Source of the DNA: Blastococcus colisei
GTDB lineage: Bacteria; Actinomycetota; Actinomycetes; Mycobacteriales; Geodermatophilaceae
Length of the DNA: 64,000 nt
Direction: 5' to 3'
NCBI RefSeq assembly: GCF_006717095.1
Contig: NZ_VFQE01000001.1
Coordinates: forward strand, 3,100,001 to 3,164,000
Shown: positions 44,831 to 53,899 of the stretch, in pieces
How positions within the stretch are numbered: the first letter of the stretch is position 1
Layout: each line of letters begins with the position of its first letter
Position numbers and translations under genes: made by a program
Notes under the pieces: generated by a model
The model's database searches: none
Told to the model about the DNA's origin: nothing
What the model saw: only the letters and a program-made list of their open reading frames with translations

Positions 44831-46381
44831 ATGTGGGGTCGTCAGGGCACGTCGGGACAGCCGGCGACCGCCGTGTTCCCGAAGGACGTCGAGGCGCTGG
44901 AGCGGGTGATCGCGGCGCTCGGCACTGACGTCAGCGACGAGGTCGCCGCCCACGAGCGGATCAAGCGCAGCCTGGTCGAGTCCCTCGACCTCGCCTACGG
45001 CGCCGCGTGGCTGCCCGACCGATCGGGCGAGCTCGTGCTGCGGGTGACCGAGGGCGACCTCGCCCCCACGATGGCGGCGGCCTGGGTCGAGGGCACCGCG
45101 ATGGTCTCCGGTGCGGGCTACGGCGGGGAGGCGCTCCGCGACCACCGCACCGTGCTGATGGACGGCACGTCCAGCACCTCCGGGTGCCCCCGGTGGGCGA
45201 CCGCCGCCGCGGCCGGCGCACGCCAGGGCTGCTTCCTCCCCGTCGTGGAGGACGGCAAGGTCACCGCCGTCCTCGAGTACTACAGCCGCCGGGAGCTGCC
45301 CTTCTTCGGCGGGCGCGCCGAGAAGTGGGAGGCCATCGGCCGGCTGGTCGGGCACGCCCGGCGCAGTGCTCTGGCCACCGCGCAGCTACGGGAGAACCTC
45401 GACGACCGGCTCGCCGTCACGACCGTCGTGGCCAAGGTCGGCGAGGCGCGTGACGAGGCGGAGGCCCTGCGCACCGCGCTGGAGACGGTGCGGACGGCGT
45501 TCGGCTGGGCCTACGGCTCGTTCTGGGCGCTGGACGAGGCCGAGAACGTCCTGCGCTTCGACGTGGAGTCCGGTTCGGCCGGCGACGAGTTCCGGAAGGT
45601 CACGCTGAGCGCCAGCTTCGCCGAGGGCGTCGGTCTCTCCGGCCGGGCGTGGCGGCAGCGCGACCTGGTGTTCGTGCGCGACCTCGCCGAGGTGACCGAC
45701 TGCGTACGCGCACCGGCCGCCCAGCGGGCCGGCGTCCGGTCGGGGGTGTGCTTCCCGGTCACCGCAGGCGGGCGCGTCATCGGCACCATGGACTTCTTCG
45801 TCACCGAGACCATCGAGCTGTCGGAGTCGCGGGCGTCGGCCCTGCGCAACGTGGCCCAGCTGGTCTCCCAGCGCCTGGACATCCTGCGTCGCGCCGAGGC
45901 GGACGCCGTCAACTCCCGGGCCCTGCTGGAGACCGTCGACCGCCTCCGCCAGGCGGCCGACGACGCAGGCCGGGTGGCGGAGAAGGCCGTCGCGCAGGCG
46001 TCGTCCATGACCGCCGAGGTCGAGGCCCTGGGCACCGCCTCGACGGCCGTCGACGACGTCATCCGCATCATCGGCGCCATCGCCGACCAGACCAACCTGC
46101 TCGCGCTCAACGCCACCATCGAGGCGGCGCGGGCGGGCGAGCTCGGTCGCGGCTTCGCGGTGGTCGCCAGCGAGGTGAAGGACCTCGCCCGCGAGACCGC
46201 CGGCGCCACCCAGCGCGTCTCCGAGCAGGTCGCCGGGATCCAGAACAGCAGCCGTTCGGTCTCCGCCGGCATCCACGCCACGAGCGAGGTCATCGGAGAG
46301 CTGGACGCCGTCCAGGCCCGCATCGGCGAGGTGCTCGAGGAGCAGGTGGAGATGGCGAAGGCGTTCGACACCGGACGCTGA
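44831..46381 (+). CDS. Soluble GAF-GAF methyl-accepting chemotaxis-like protein
   Basis: 516 aa from ATG 44831 (AGGAG eight bases before). Two GAF-like sensory domains (about residues 30-190 and 195-360) lead into a short chemoreceptor signalling tip: [20 protein letters not shown] and [20 protein letters not shown], the most conserved MCP hairpin. There is no membrane helix or HAMP domain, so it would be cytosolic. The hairpin is short, so it may signal to CheA/CheW or to another partner. The upstream 106 bp includes a CCGAAC/GTTCGG hairpin, probably ending the previous gene. Confidence 0.88.
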   Translation: MWGRQGTSGQPATAVFPKDVEALERVIAALGTDVSDEVAAHERIKRSLVESLDLAYGAAWLPDRSGELVLRVTEGDLAPTMAAAWVEGTAMVSGAGYGGEALRDHRTVLMDGTSSTSGCPRWATAAAAGARQGCFLPVVEDGKVTAVLEYYSRRELPFFGGRAEKWEAIGRLVGHARRSALATAQLRENLDDRLAVTTVVAKVGEARDEAEALRTALETVRTAFGWAYGSFWALDEAENVLRFDVESGSAGDEFRKVTLSASFAEGVGLSGRAWRQRDLVFVRDLAEVTDCVRAPAAQRAGVRSGVCFPVTAGGRVIGTMDFFVTETIELSESRASALRNVAQLVSQRLDILRRAEADAVNSRALLETVDRLRQAADDAGRVAEKAVAQASSMTAEVEALGTASTAVDDVIRIIGAIADQTNLLALNATIEAARAGELGRGFAVVASEVKDLARETAGATQRVSEQVAGIQNSSRSVSAGIHATSEVIGELDAVQARIGEVLEEQVEMAKAFDTGR

Positions 46382-46398
46382 GCCTCCGCCTGACCTCA

Positions 46399-46457
46399 GG
46401 CATAGGTACCTATACATGCGAATCGAGGTCGGATCCGCATGTATAGGTACCTATGCC
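46399..46457. terminator. 22-bp perfect inverted repeat between convergent genes
   Basis: Arms 46399-46420 and 46436-46457 are exact complements with a 15-base loop. Each arm itself contains the palindrome ATAGGTACCTAT and is AT-rich against this GC-rich background. It begins 18 bp after the chemoreceptor stop, and the TAG of the symporter (46453-46451) lies inside its right arm. It most likely terminates both transcripts. Confidence 0.7.
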
Positions 46458-47338
46458 CGGGGGGCCGCTGCGGGCACGGGGCCGCGCGTGGACCGGGTGA
46501 TCGCCCAGCCGAAGACCGCGGCGACGGGGAACATCAGGACCCCGTAGACCGCCGCGGGCACGGCGAGCTCGATGCTGCCCAGCACGCTGATCGCCACCGC
46601 GATGGCGAGCGTGCTGTTGTGGATGCCGATCTCGAACGCGCTGGCGATGGCCTGCCGCTGCACGACGCCCAGCGCACGTGGGACCAGGAAACCCATCAGC
46701 AGGCTGAGCCCGCAGAACAGCAGCGCCGGCACCCCGATGGCGCGCAGGTAGCCGGTGATGTTCTCCCGCTCGGCCACCATCGTGCCCACGATCACCAGGG
46801 CGAGGACGACCGCGGAGAGGATGCGCACCGGCTTGTCCATGCGGTCGGCGAACTCCGCGGCACGCTGCCGGACCAGCATCCCGATCGCGACCGGGACGAG
46901 CACCACGGCGAAGACCTGGACGGTCTTGCCGAACTGCAGGCCGAGCGAGCCCGCCGCGGCGGGGTCGAACCAGGCGATGGCCAGATTGGTGATCACCGGC
47001 AGCGTGATGACGGCGATCATCGAGTTGACCGCGGTCAGCGTGATGTTCAGGGCCACGTCGCCGCGGAACAGGTGACTGAAGAGGTTGGCGGTCGTGCCCC
47101 CGGGCGAGGCGGCCAGGAGGAGCATCCCGACGGCGAGGATCGGCGGCAGGTCGAAGGCGAGCACGATGCCGAAGCAGACCGCGGGCAGCACCAGCAGCTG
47201 CAGCCCCAGCGCGATGACCACGGCCTTGGGCGAACGCCCCACCCGGGCGAAGTCGCCCAGGGTCAGGGACAGTCCCAGGCCCAGCATCACGATCGCGAGT
47301 GCTGCGGGCAGCAGGACGGTGGCGAGTGGCGAATCCAC
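46451..47338 (-). CDS. Bile acid:sodium symporter family transporter
   Basis: 295 aa with about nine membrane helices, starting MDSPLATVLLPAALAIVMLG. The family motif around LLLAASPGGTTANLFSHLFRG and GIHNSTLAIAVAISVLG are both present; these carry the sodium/substrate site in the BASS fold. The substrate is unknown (organic anions such as pantoate or 2-keto acids are possible for bacterial members). The stop codon is embedded in the inverted repeat at 46399-46457. Confidence 0.9.
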   Translation of the reverse strand: MDSPLATVLLPAALAIVMLGLGLSLTLGDFARVGRSPKAVVIALGLQLLVLPAVCFGIVLAFDLPPILAVGMLLLAASPGGTTANLFSHLFRGDVALNITLTAVNSMIAVITLPVITNLAIAWFDPAAAGSLGLQFGKTVQVFAVVLVPVAIGMLVRQRAAEFADRMDKPVRILSAVVLALVIVGTMVAERENITGYLRAIGVPALLFCGLSLLMGFLVPRALGVVQRQAIASAFEIGIHNSTLAIAVAISVLGSIELAVPAAVYGVLMFPVAAVFGWAITRSTRGPVPAAAPRA

Positions 47339-47462
47339 GGAACCCTCCGATCAGGCGGCGGAGGACCCCGGGGGACGGTCCGCCAGGACGTTCCGTGCAT
47401 CCTGCGTCATCGCCGACCACTTGTCCGACCGTCGGACACGCCCGGGTGAACAGCCGGTCGAG

Positions 47463-47798
47463 TCAGTCCTCGGATCGGCGGGTCTCGCGCTGGAGCTGTG
47501 CCGCGGGACGCGGCCGGCTCGGTGCGCTCGGAGCCGAGAACCCGGACCGCTTGTGCGCGCCGTCGCAGAAGGGCTTGATGCCGGACTTCCCGCACCGGCA
47601 GAGCGCGATCGTGGCGCGACCAGGGTCGATCTCCACGCCGTCCTGGTCGACCAGCCGGAAGTCCCCGCGCACGATCAGGGGCCCGTCCCGGTACGGCGTG
47701 ATCGTCGCCCCCGCGTCGTCGCCAGGACCGGCATCGACCTCGGCAGGCGACCCGGCCTCGTCGACCAGCTCGGGCTCGGCGGAGAGGTGTCGCGTCAC
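47463..47798 (-). CDS. CDGSH iron-sulphur domain protein
   Basis: 111 aa from GTG 47798. ITPYRDGPLIVRGDFRLVDQ is the N-terminal element common in bacterial members, and LCRCGKSGIKPFCDGAHKRS gives the three-Cys, one-His [2Fe-2S] ligand set. The rest is a charged, probably disordered tail. Such small proteins serve in redox or iron-sulphur handling; the partner is unknown. Confidence 0.88.
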   Translation of the reverse strand: MTRHLSAEPELVDEAGSPAEVDAGPGDDAGATITPYRDGPLIVRGDFRLVDQDGVEIDPGRATIALCRCGKSGIKPFCDGAHKRSGFSAPSAPSRPRPAAQLQRETRRSED

Positions 47799-47919
47799 GC
47801 CTCCACCCTGCCCCGCCCGCCCGCCCGGCACACGCCGCCGGGGTAGCCGGACCCGCACGGGGGACCTACCCCGGCGGCAGGGTCCTCCGGTGCGGGCGAG
47901 CGGGTCATGCGGGCACGGC

Positions 47920-50900
47920 TCAGGTTCGGCCGGCCGCCCGCTGCCCGTAGAACACCCGCTCGACGACGCTCCGGGCGTGCCGCGAGGTGCGCCGGTAGTC
48001 GTCGAGGAACTGTCCGGGATCCATGTCCGGGCCGTAGCCGCAGGCGCGGGCGACGCCGGCCAGTTCCAGCCCGGGCCGGGGAAGCTGATCGCTGGCCCGC
48101 CCGCGCACCAGGAAGATGGCGTTGCGCGCACGGGCGGCCAGTTCCCACGCCGCGCGCAGCGCCTCGCCGTCCTCGCGATCGAGCAGGTCGGCGTCCCCCA
48201 GGGCGTGCAGCGCCTCGCCCGTCGGCTGCACCCGCAGCGCCGGGATCTCGGCGGCGTGCTGCAGCTGGAGGAGCTGGGCGGTCCACTCGACGTCGGCCAG
48301 GCCGCCCCGGCCGAGCTTCGTGTGCGTGGCCGGATCGGCTCCGCGCGGCAGCCGCTCCCGCTCCACGCGAGCCTTGATCCGGCGGATCTCGGCGACCTGC
48401 TCGTCGGTGAGGCCGCCCTCCGGGTAGCGGATCGGGTCGATCATGGTGACGAAGTCGGCGCCCAGTTGCGGGTCACCGGCGACCGGGACGGCGCGCAGCA
48501 GCGCCTGCACCTCCCAGACCGACACCCACCGCTCGTAGTACTCGCGGAAGGCCGAGAGACTGCGCACGAGCGCACCCTGCCGGCCCTCGGGACGCAGGTC
48601 GGCGTCCACCTCGAACGCCGGATCGGGCCCGGGCTCGCTCAGCAGCCGCCGGAGGGTGTGGGCGACGGCGTTGGCCGCCGAGGCCGCCTTCCCCTCGTCG
48701 GCTGCGCCTCCTCCCGCCCCACCGCCCCCGACCGCCCGCGGGCGGTGGACGAACAGCACGTCGGCGTCCGAGCCGAAACCCAGCTCGCGCCCGCCGAGCC
48801 GGCCCATGCCGATCACCGCCATGTCCATGGGCAGATCGGCGGCATCGAGGCCGGCCTCCAGCGCGTGCGCCCGGACCGCGACGTCCAGGCCGACCTGCAG
48901 GGTGGCGGCCGCGATGTCGGTCAGCGCCTGCCCCAGCCGGACCACGTCCAGCCGGCCGAGCAGGTCGGCGGCGGCGACCCGGAGCAGCTCGTGCCGGCGC
49001 AGGCCGCGCAGCACCCGGATCCCGGACTCCGGGTCCGGGGCGCGCCCGGCGGCCTGCCGCCAGGCACCGGCCAGCGCCGCGGCGTCGCGGGGCTCGAGCT
49101 GCTCGTCGTCGGCCAGCAGGCGCAGCGCCTCGGGCGTGCGGGTCAGCAGGGAGGCGACGAACTGGCTGGACCCGAGCAGGTGCGCGAGCCGCTCGGCGAC
49201 CTGCCCCTCGTCACGCAGCAGGCGCAGGTACCACTGGTTGCCGCCGAGCGCCTCGCTGACCTGCCGGTAGGCGAGCAGCCCCGCATCCGGGTTCGGGCAG
49301 GACGCGAAGGTCTGGAGCAGCACCGGCAGCAGGTACTTCTGCATCGACGCCGAGCGGGACACCCCGCCGGTGAGGGCGGCCAGGTGGCGCAGGGCGCCGT
49401 CGGGGTCGGCGAAGCCGAGGGCGCGCAGCCAGTCCCCCGCCGCCTTGGAGCCGAGCTGCAGGTGCTCACCGGGGACGCGGGCGACCGCCGAGAGCAGCGG
49501 CCGGTAGAAGAGCTTCTCGTGCAACCGGCGGACCTCGCGGGTGTGCAGGTTCATCTCGGCGTCCAGGACGTCCACCGCCTCCCCGCGGTGGTCGGGCTTG
49601 TAGCCGAGGGAGCGCGCCAGCCAGCGCAGCTGCTGCTCGTCGGTGGGCAGCAGATGGGTCCGGCGCAGCCGGAGCAGCTGCAGCCGGTGCTCGACGGTGC
49701 GCAGGAAGCGGTAGGACGCGATGAGGGTCGCGGCGTCCTCCCGGCCCACGTAGCCGCCGGCCGAGAGCGCCTGCAGTGCCGGCAGCGTGCCGCCGACCCG
49801 CAGCGACGCGTCCGCCCGGCCGTGGACCATCTGCAGGAGCTGGACGGCGAACTCGACGTCGCGCAGCCCGCCGCGGCCGAGCTTGAGCTCGCGCTCGGCC
49901 TGGGCGGGCGGGATGTTGGCTTCCACCCGGCGGCGCATGGCCTGGACCTCACCCACGAAGCCCGGCCGGTCGCCGGCCTTCCACACCAGCGGCCAGAGCA
50001 CCTCGACGTAGGCCCGGCCGAGGTCGGGATCCCCGGCGACCGGCCGCATCTTCAGCAGGGCCTGGAACTCCCACGTGCTGGCCCACTGCTCGTAGTAGGC
50101 CTGGTGCCCGGCAAGGGTCCGGACCAGCGCGCCGGCCTTGCCCTCCGGGCGCAGCGCGGCGTCGACCTCCCACGCCGCCTCGTGGCAGATCCGCATCAGG
50201 GCCGCGGCCACCCGGGTCGCGCTGGACAGGGCCGCGCTCTCGGAATCGCTGGGGTGGACGGGCTCGGCGACGAAGACGACGTCGACGTCGCTGACGTAGT
50301 TCAGCTCGCGGCCGCCGGTCTTGCCGAGTGCGATGACGGCCAGGCGGCACGGCGCGGCCGACGCCGGCTGCTCGGCCACGGCCAAGGCCAGCCCCGCGGT
50401 CAGGACGGCGGCGGCGATGTCGGCGAGCTCGGCGGCGGCCTCCTCCGCCGGCAACCCCTCCCCCAGGTCGCGGCCGGCCAGCGACAGGATGGCCCGGCGG
50501 TAGGCCAGCCGGAGCTGCCGGATCCGCTCCGCCGAGGCGTCGGGGGCCGCCTTGCCGAGCCGGACCCCCCAGGGCGGGTCGTCCGGGTCGGCGCCCACGG
50601 CGGCCAGCATCCGCCGCTGCAGCTCCTGGGCCGACGGCCCGGTGGAGCCGCGGAAGATCCCCTCCCCGTCGTCCTCGAGGGCGGTCCAGTCGCCGGGGTG
50701 GGCGGCGAGGTGATCGGCCAGCCCGGAGCTCGCGCCCAGCACCGACAGCAGCCGGCTGCGCAACAGGCCGGATCCGCGCAGGTGCGCCAGGAGCGCGGCG
50801 GCGGCCTCCCCGGAGGAGTCGGTCGAGTCCAGCGCCTCCACCAGGCGGTGCAGCGACCGCAGGGCCAGGTCGGGGTCGCCGGCCCGGGCCAGTGCGGCCA

Positions 50901-51063
50901 CCACCGGACCGGCCTCCGGGTCGGCCGGCTCGTTGCGTTCGAGGTCCCAGAGGCCCAGCGCCGGGTCCGACAGGAGCAGCGCGGCACGGGCGCCGTCCTC
51001 GAACCCGAAGCGGATCAGCCGGACGACCGCCCGCCGCGGGATCTCCGTCTCGGGGGTCGTCAC
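47920..51063 (-). CDS. glnE: Glutamine synthetase adenylyltransferase/deadenylase
   Basis: 1047 aa bifunctional enzyme that attaches AMP to, and removes it from, the regulatory tyrosine of glutamine synthetase (Tyr405 of GlnA here). Two nucleotidyltransferase domains are visible: GKTGGRELNYVSDVDVVFV in the N-terminal (deadenylylase) half and GMGRLGGRELGFGSDADVLF in the C-terminal (adenylylating) half, each followed by a helical regulatory segment. GTG 51063 overlaps the amidotransferase stop (GTGA). Order glnA2-amidotransferase-glnE resembles the mycobacterial glnA2-glnE pair with one extra gene. The antisense strand shows long spurious open frames because of high GC. Confidence 0.96.
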   Translation of the reverse strand: MTTPETEIPRRAVVRLIRFGFEDGARAALLLSDPALGLWDLERNEPADPEAGPVVAALARAGDPDLALRSLHRLVEALDSTDSSGEAAAALLAHLRGSGLLRSRLLSVLGASSGLADHLAAHPGDWTALEDDGEGIFRGSTGPSAQELQRRMLAAVGADPDDPPWGVRLGKAAPDASAERIRQLRLAYRRAILSLAGRDLGEGLPAEEAAAELADIAAAVLTAGLALAVAEQPASAAPCRLAVIALGKTGGRELNYVSDVDVVFVAEPVHPSDSESAALSSATRVAAALMRICHEAAWEVDAALRPEGKAGALVRTLAGHQAYYEQWASTWEFQALLKMRPVAGDPDLGRAYVEVLWPLVWKAGDRPGFVGEVQAMRRRVEANIPPAQAERELKLGRGGLRDVEFAVQLLQMVHGRADASLRVGGTLPALQALSAGGYVGREDAATLIASYRFLRTVEHRLQLLRLRRTHLLPTDEQQLRWLARSLGYKPDHRGEAVDVLDAEMNLHTREVRRLHEKLFYRPLLSAVARVPGEHLQLGSKAAGDWLRALGFADPDGALRHLAALTGGVSRSASMQKYLLPVLLQTFASCPNPDAGLLAYRQVSEALGGNQWYLRLLRDEGQVAERLAHLLGSSQFVASLLTRTPEALRLLADDEQLEPRDAAALAGAWRQAAGRAPDPESGIRVLRGLRRHELLRVAAADLLGRLDVVRLGQALTDIAAATLQVGLDVAVRAHALEAGLDAADLPMDMAVIGMGRLGGRELGFGSDADVLFVHRPRAVGGGGAGGGAADEGKAASAANAVAHTLRRLLSEPGPDPAFEVDADLRPEGRQGALVRSLSAFREYYERWVSVWEVQALLRAVPVAGDPQLGADFVTMIDPIRYPEGGLTDEQVAEIRRIKARVERERLPRGADPATHTKLGRGGLADVEWTAQLLQLQHAAEIPALRVQPTGEALHALGDADLLDREDGEALRAAWELAARARNAIFLVRGRASDQLPRPGLELAGVARACGYGPDMDPGQFLDDYRRTSRHARSVVERVFYGQRAAGRT

Positions 51064-51791
51064 GCTGCCTGCTGCGTGCGCGCGCGGACCAGCTCGGCGA
51101 ACCGGCCGGCGAACGGTCGCCAGGCTTCCTCGATGTGCGGATGGGCGGCGTCGGACAGGAGGCAGATCGTTTCGCGGTCGTACGGGCTGGCCGCCACTCC
51201 CACCACGTCCCGCTCGGCCCACTCGTGGACGATCTCCGGCGTCGTCTCGATGTGGAACTGCATACCGTAGACGTGCCTGCCCACGCGGAAGGCCTGGTTG
51301 GCGTACATGGGACTGCTCGCCAGGAGCGTGGCCCCGGTAGGCAGCTCGGAGATCTCGTCGTGGTGGAACTGCAGCACGTCCGGCGTGAGGGGCAGCGGGC
51401 GGAACAGCGGATCGGTGTCCGCGGCGTCGCGCTTCGCCACGAGGAGGGCCCCGACCTCCGGCCCGTCGATGCCCTTGCGGACCTTCCCACCACCGACCTC
51501 GGCCAGCAGCTGGGCGCCGAGGCAGATCGCCAGGGTGGGGAGGTCGGCGTCGAGCGCCTGCCTCAGCACCGCCCGGACGCCGACCAGCTCGGGGCTGGTC
51601 GCCTTGTCGTCCATCGCCGACTGCGGACCGCCGAGGACCACGAGCCCGTCGAAGCCGTCCAGGGTGGCCGGCAGGGACCCACCGGCGTCCACGTGGCGCT
51701 CGTCGAGCTCCAGACCGGCATCGCGCAGCCAGGCGCCGAGGCGGGCCGAGGGGTCGGTCTCGTGCACGACGACGACGAGCAGGCGCTTCAC
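51060..51791 (-). CDS. Class I glutamine amidotransferase-like protein between glnA2 and glnE
   Basis: 243 aa from GTG 51791 (VKRLLVVVVHETDPSARLGA); an ATG at 51836 would start inside a palindrome and adds residues without family similarity. Triad: Cys in LAICLGAQLLAEV, His-Glu in VYGMQFHIETTPEIV. GLVVLGGPQSAMDD fits the oxyanion strand. It is translated with glnE (GTGA overlap). Its position suggests a role in glutamine or gamma-glutamyl compound metabolism, possibly gamma-glutamylpolyamine hydrolysis, but this is inference. Confidence 0.85.
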   Translation of the reverse strand: MKRLLVVVVHETDPSARLGAWLRDAGLELDERHVDAGGSLPATLDGFDGLVVLGGPQSAMDDKATSPELVGVRAVLRQALDADLPTLAICLGAQLLAEVGGGKVRKGIDGPEVGALLVAKRDAADTDPLFRPLPLTPDVLQFHHDEISELPTGATLLASSPMYANQAFRVGRHVYGMQFHIETTPEIVHEWAERDVVGVAASPYDRETICLLSDAAHPHIEEAWRPFAGRFAELVRARTQQAA

Positions 51792-51820
51792 GCCGACGAG
51801 GTTAGTTCCCGTCGGCCCAG

Positions 51821-51844
51821 GGGCGTTTATGGCCATTAACGCCC
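51821..51844. promoter_or_regulatory. 24-bp dyad between glnA2 and the amidotransferase gene
   Basis: GGGCGTT-T-ATGGCCAT-T-AACGCCC reads as a near-perfect palindrome with only one pair of mismatched positions, immediately after the glnA2 stop and about 30 bp before the next start. It could be an operator, or an intercistronic hairpin that tunes glnE expression relative to glnA2. Confidence 0.45.
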
Positions 51845-51845
51845 T

Positions 51846-53186
51846 TCAGAGGCCGGGCAGGTAGCGCCGCAGCTCGAAGGGCGTGACGTTCTGCCGGTAG
51901 GAGTTGAACTCCTCCCACTTGTTGCGCAGGAAGTGCTCGAAGACGTGCTCGCCCAGCGTCTCGGCGACCAGTTCGCTGCCCTGCATCGCGGTGAGCGCCT
52001 CGCCGAGGGAGACCGGCAGGTCCTCGTAGCCGGCAGCGCGCCGCTCGGTGTCGGTGAGCGACCAGACGTCGTCCTCGGCCTCGGGCGGCAGGTCGTAGCC
52101 CTTCTCGATGCCGCGCAGCCCGGCGGCCAGCAGGACGGCGAAGGTCAGGTACGGGTTGCAGGCCGAGTCCGGCGACCGGACCTCCACGCGGGCCGACTGG
52201 GCCTTGCTCGGCTTGTAGGAGGGCAGCCGCACCAGCGCCGACCGGTTGGCCCGGCCCCAGGTCGCCGCCGTGGGCGCCTCGGTGCCGGCCAGCAGCCGCC
52301 GGTAGGAGTTCACCGTCTGGTTGGTGACGGCGGTGTACTCGCGGGCGTGGGTGAGCAGACCCGCGATGAACTGCTTGCCGGTGGTGGACAGCCGCATCGG
52401 GTCGGCCGCGTCGTGGAAGGCGTTGCGGTCGCCCTCGAACAGCGAGAGGTGGGTGTGCATGGCCGAGCCGGCCAGCTCGGTGAACGGCTTGGGCATGAAT
52501 GTCGCGTGCACGCCCTGGGTGAGCGCGACCTCACGGACCACGTGCCGCAGCGTCATGATGTTGTCGGCCATCGACAGCGCGTCGGCGTAGCGCAGGTCGA
52601 TCTCCTGCTGGCCCGGCGCGACCTCGTGGTGGCTGAACTCCACCGAGATGCCCATCGCCTCCAGCGCGAAGACCGCCTCGCGCCGGAAGTCGTGCGCCAC
52701 GTTGTGCGTGGACAGGTCGAAGTACCCACCGGTGTCGGCGGGCTCGGGCGGCGAGCCGTCCGACGGCAGGTCCTTCAGCAGGAAGAACTCCACCTCGGGG
52801 TGGGTGTAGAAGGTGAAGCCCATGTCGGCGGCCTTGGCCAGCGTGCGGCGCAGCACGTGCCGCGGGTCGGCCCAGGCCGGTGACCCGTCGGGCAGCGTGA
52901 TGTCGCAGAACATCCGCGCGGTGTCGCTCGGGCCGCCCTTCGCCGCGGGCATCACCTGGAAGGTGCCCGGGTCGGGCTTGGCGAGCATGTCGGACTCGTA
53001 GACGCGGGCGAAGCCCTCGATCGCCGAGCCGTCGAAGCCGATGCCCTCGGCGAACGCCGCCTCGATCTCGGCCGGCGCCACCGCCACGGCCTTCAGGTAG
53101 CCGGAGACGTCGGTGAACCACAACCGGACGAACCGGATGTCGCGCTCTTCCAGGGTCCGCAGGACGAATTCCTGCTGTCGGTCCAT
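51846..53186 (-). CDS. glnA2: Glutamine synthetase GlnA2 (GSI-alpha type)
   Basis: 446 aa from the ATG of MDRQQEFVLRTLEERDIRFV, which matches the known start and length of mycobacterial GlnA2; ATG 53195 is an alternative. It has the GS catalytic segments (GFDGSAIEGFARV, PEVEFFLLK, HATFMPKPFTELAGSAMHTH) but shortened loops compared with GlnA at 11136. In some Actinobacteria such paralogues have weak GS activity or act on polyamines. A GlnR-like a-b site lies 24-39 bp upstream. Downstream genes are the amidotransferase and glnE. Confidence 0.93.
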   Translation of the reverse strand: MDRQQEFVLRTLEERDIRFVRLWFTDVSGYLKAVAVAPAEIEAAFAEGIGFDGSAIEGFARVYESDMLAKPDPGTFQVMPAAKGGPSDTARMFCDITLPDGSPAWADPRHVLRRTLAKAADMGFTFYTHPEVEFFLLKDLPSDGSPPEPADTGGYFDLSTHNVAHDFRREAVFALEAMGISVEFSHHEVAPGQQEIDLRYADALSMADNIMTLRHVVREVALTQGVHATFMPKPFTELAGSAMHTHLSLFEGDRNAFHDAADPMRLSTTGKQFIAGLLTHAREYTAVTNQTVNSYRRLLAGTEAPTAATWGRANRSALVRLPSYKPSKAQSARVEVRSPDSACNPYLTFAVLLAAGLRGIEKGYDLPPEAEDDVWSLTDTERRAAGYEDLPVSLGEALTAMQGSELVAETLGEHVFEHFLRNKWEEFNSYRQNVTPFELRRYLPGL

Positions 53187-53209
53187 GCTCGGCATGTTCG
53201 CGTCCGCTC

Positions 53210-53225
53210 GTTTCCAGGATGTGAC
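53210..53225 (-). promoter_or_regulatory. GlnR-like a-b half operator of glnA2
   Basis: On the minus strand GTCAC-n6-GAAAC (53225-53210), the exact a-site and b-site spacing used four-fold at glnA. Only one pair is present, and it sits very close to the glnA2 start (24 bp from ATG 53186), so repression or a leaderless-style promoter is possible. A single pair can occur by chance, so the evidence is weaker than at glnA. Confidence 0.5.
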
Positions 53226-53314
53226 GTCGCCTGCTGTCGACCCCAAGCCTGCCCCTTCGGGGTACCCCGTACACAGCCGGACGCGCCGCGGAGCAGGCGA
53301 TGCCGGCCCCCGGA

Positions 53315-53749
53315 TCAACCGGTCGTGTGCCAGTCCGGCGGGGCCAGGACCGTGTCCAGGCGCTGGAGTTCGTTCCGGTGCAGCGCGCCGAGCCGGCCCA
53401 GCACCCGCTCCCCCTCGGCGGTGAGCAGCACGCGGACCGAGCGCGCGTCGTCGGGATGCGCGGCCCGCTCGACGAGCTCCTGGGACTGCGCCCGGTTCAC
53501 CAGCTCGACGACGCTGTGGTGCCGCAGCTGCAGCCGGTCGGCGAGCTCGCCGACCGTGGCCCAGTCCCGCCCGGGAAAGCCCTTGAGCGCCAGCAGCAGC
53601 TGGTACTGCTGGGGAGTCAGCCCGTGCCGGCGCACGATCTCCTCGCTGAAACGCAGGTAGCGCCGGATACCGAACCGGAAGCGGGCCAGCGCCTCGAAAT
53701 CCGCCTTGGTCAACGGCGCGGCGCCGGAGTGCTCGTCCTCGCCCGCCAC
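53315..53749 (-). CDS. MarR family transcriptional regulator
   Basis: 144 aa. Winged-HTH pattern: LTPQQYQLLLALKGFPGRDW, then VGELADRLQLRHHSVVELVNRA (recognition helix), then RAAHPDDARSVRVLLTAEGE (wing with the conserved Asp-Asp-Arg). It probably binds a palindrome near its own or a neighbouring promoter; the effector is unknown. It is divergent from the universal stress gene, 150 bp apart. Confidence 0.92.
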   Translation of the reverse strand: MAGEDEHSGAAPLTKADFEALARFRFGIRRYLRFSEEIVRRHGLTPQQYQLLLALKGFPGRDWATVGELADRLQLRHHSVVELVNRAQSQELVERAAHPDDARSVRVLLTAEGERVLGRLGALHRNELQRLDTVLAPPDWHTTG

Positions 53750-53899
53750 GGCGCCATCACATCACGGGACCGCGGCCACGGTGCTACCGATATTTATCGT
53801 GTTGCGATACGTTCGCGGAACTCCGGGCGTCCCTCGCCCGGCGGTCGGCGAGGAGGCCCTCGTGTTCGACGAGCCCGGTGGACCGGTACGGGGACGGCG

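Noticed and set aside
47299-51270. 1323-codon open frame on the plus strand opposite glnE
   Set aside because: Antisense of glnE and its neighbour; low-complexity composition, no ribosome site, crosses several real genes.
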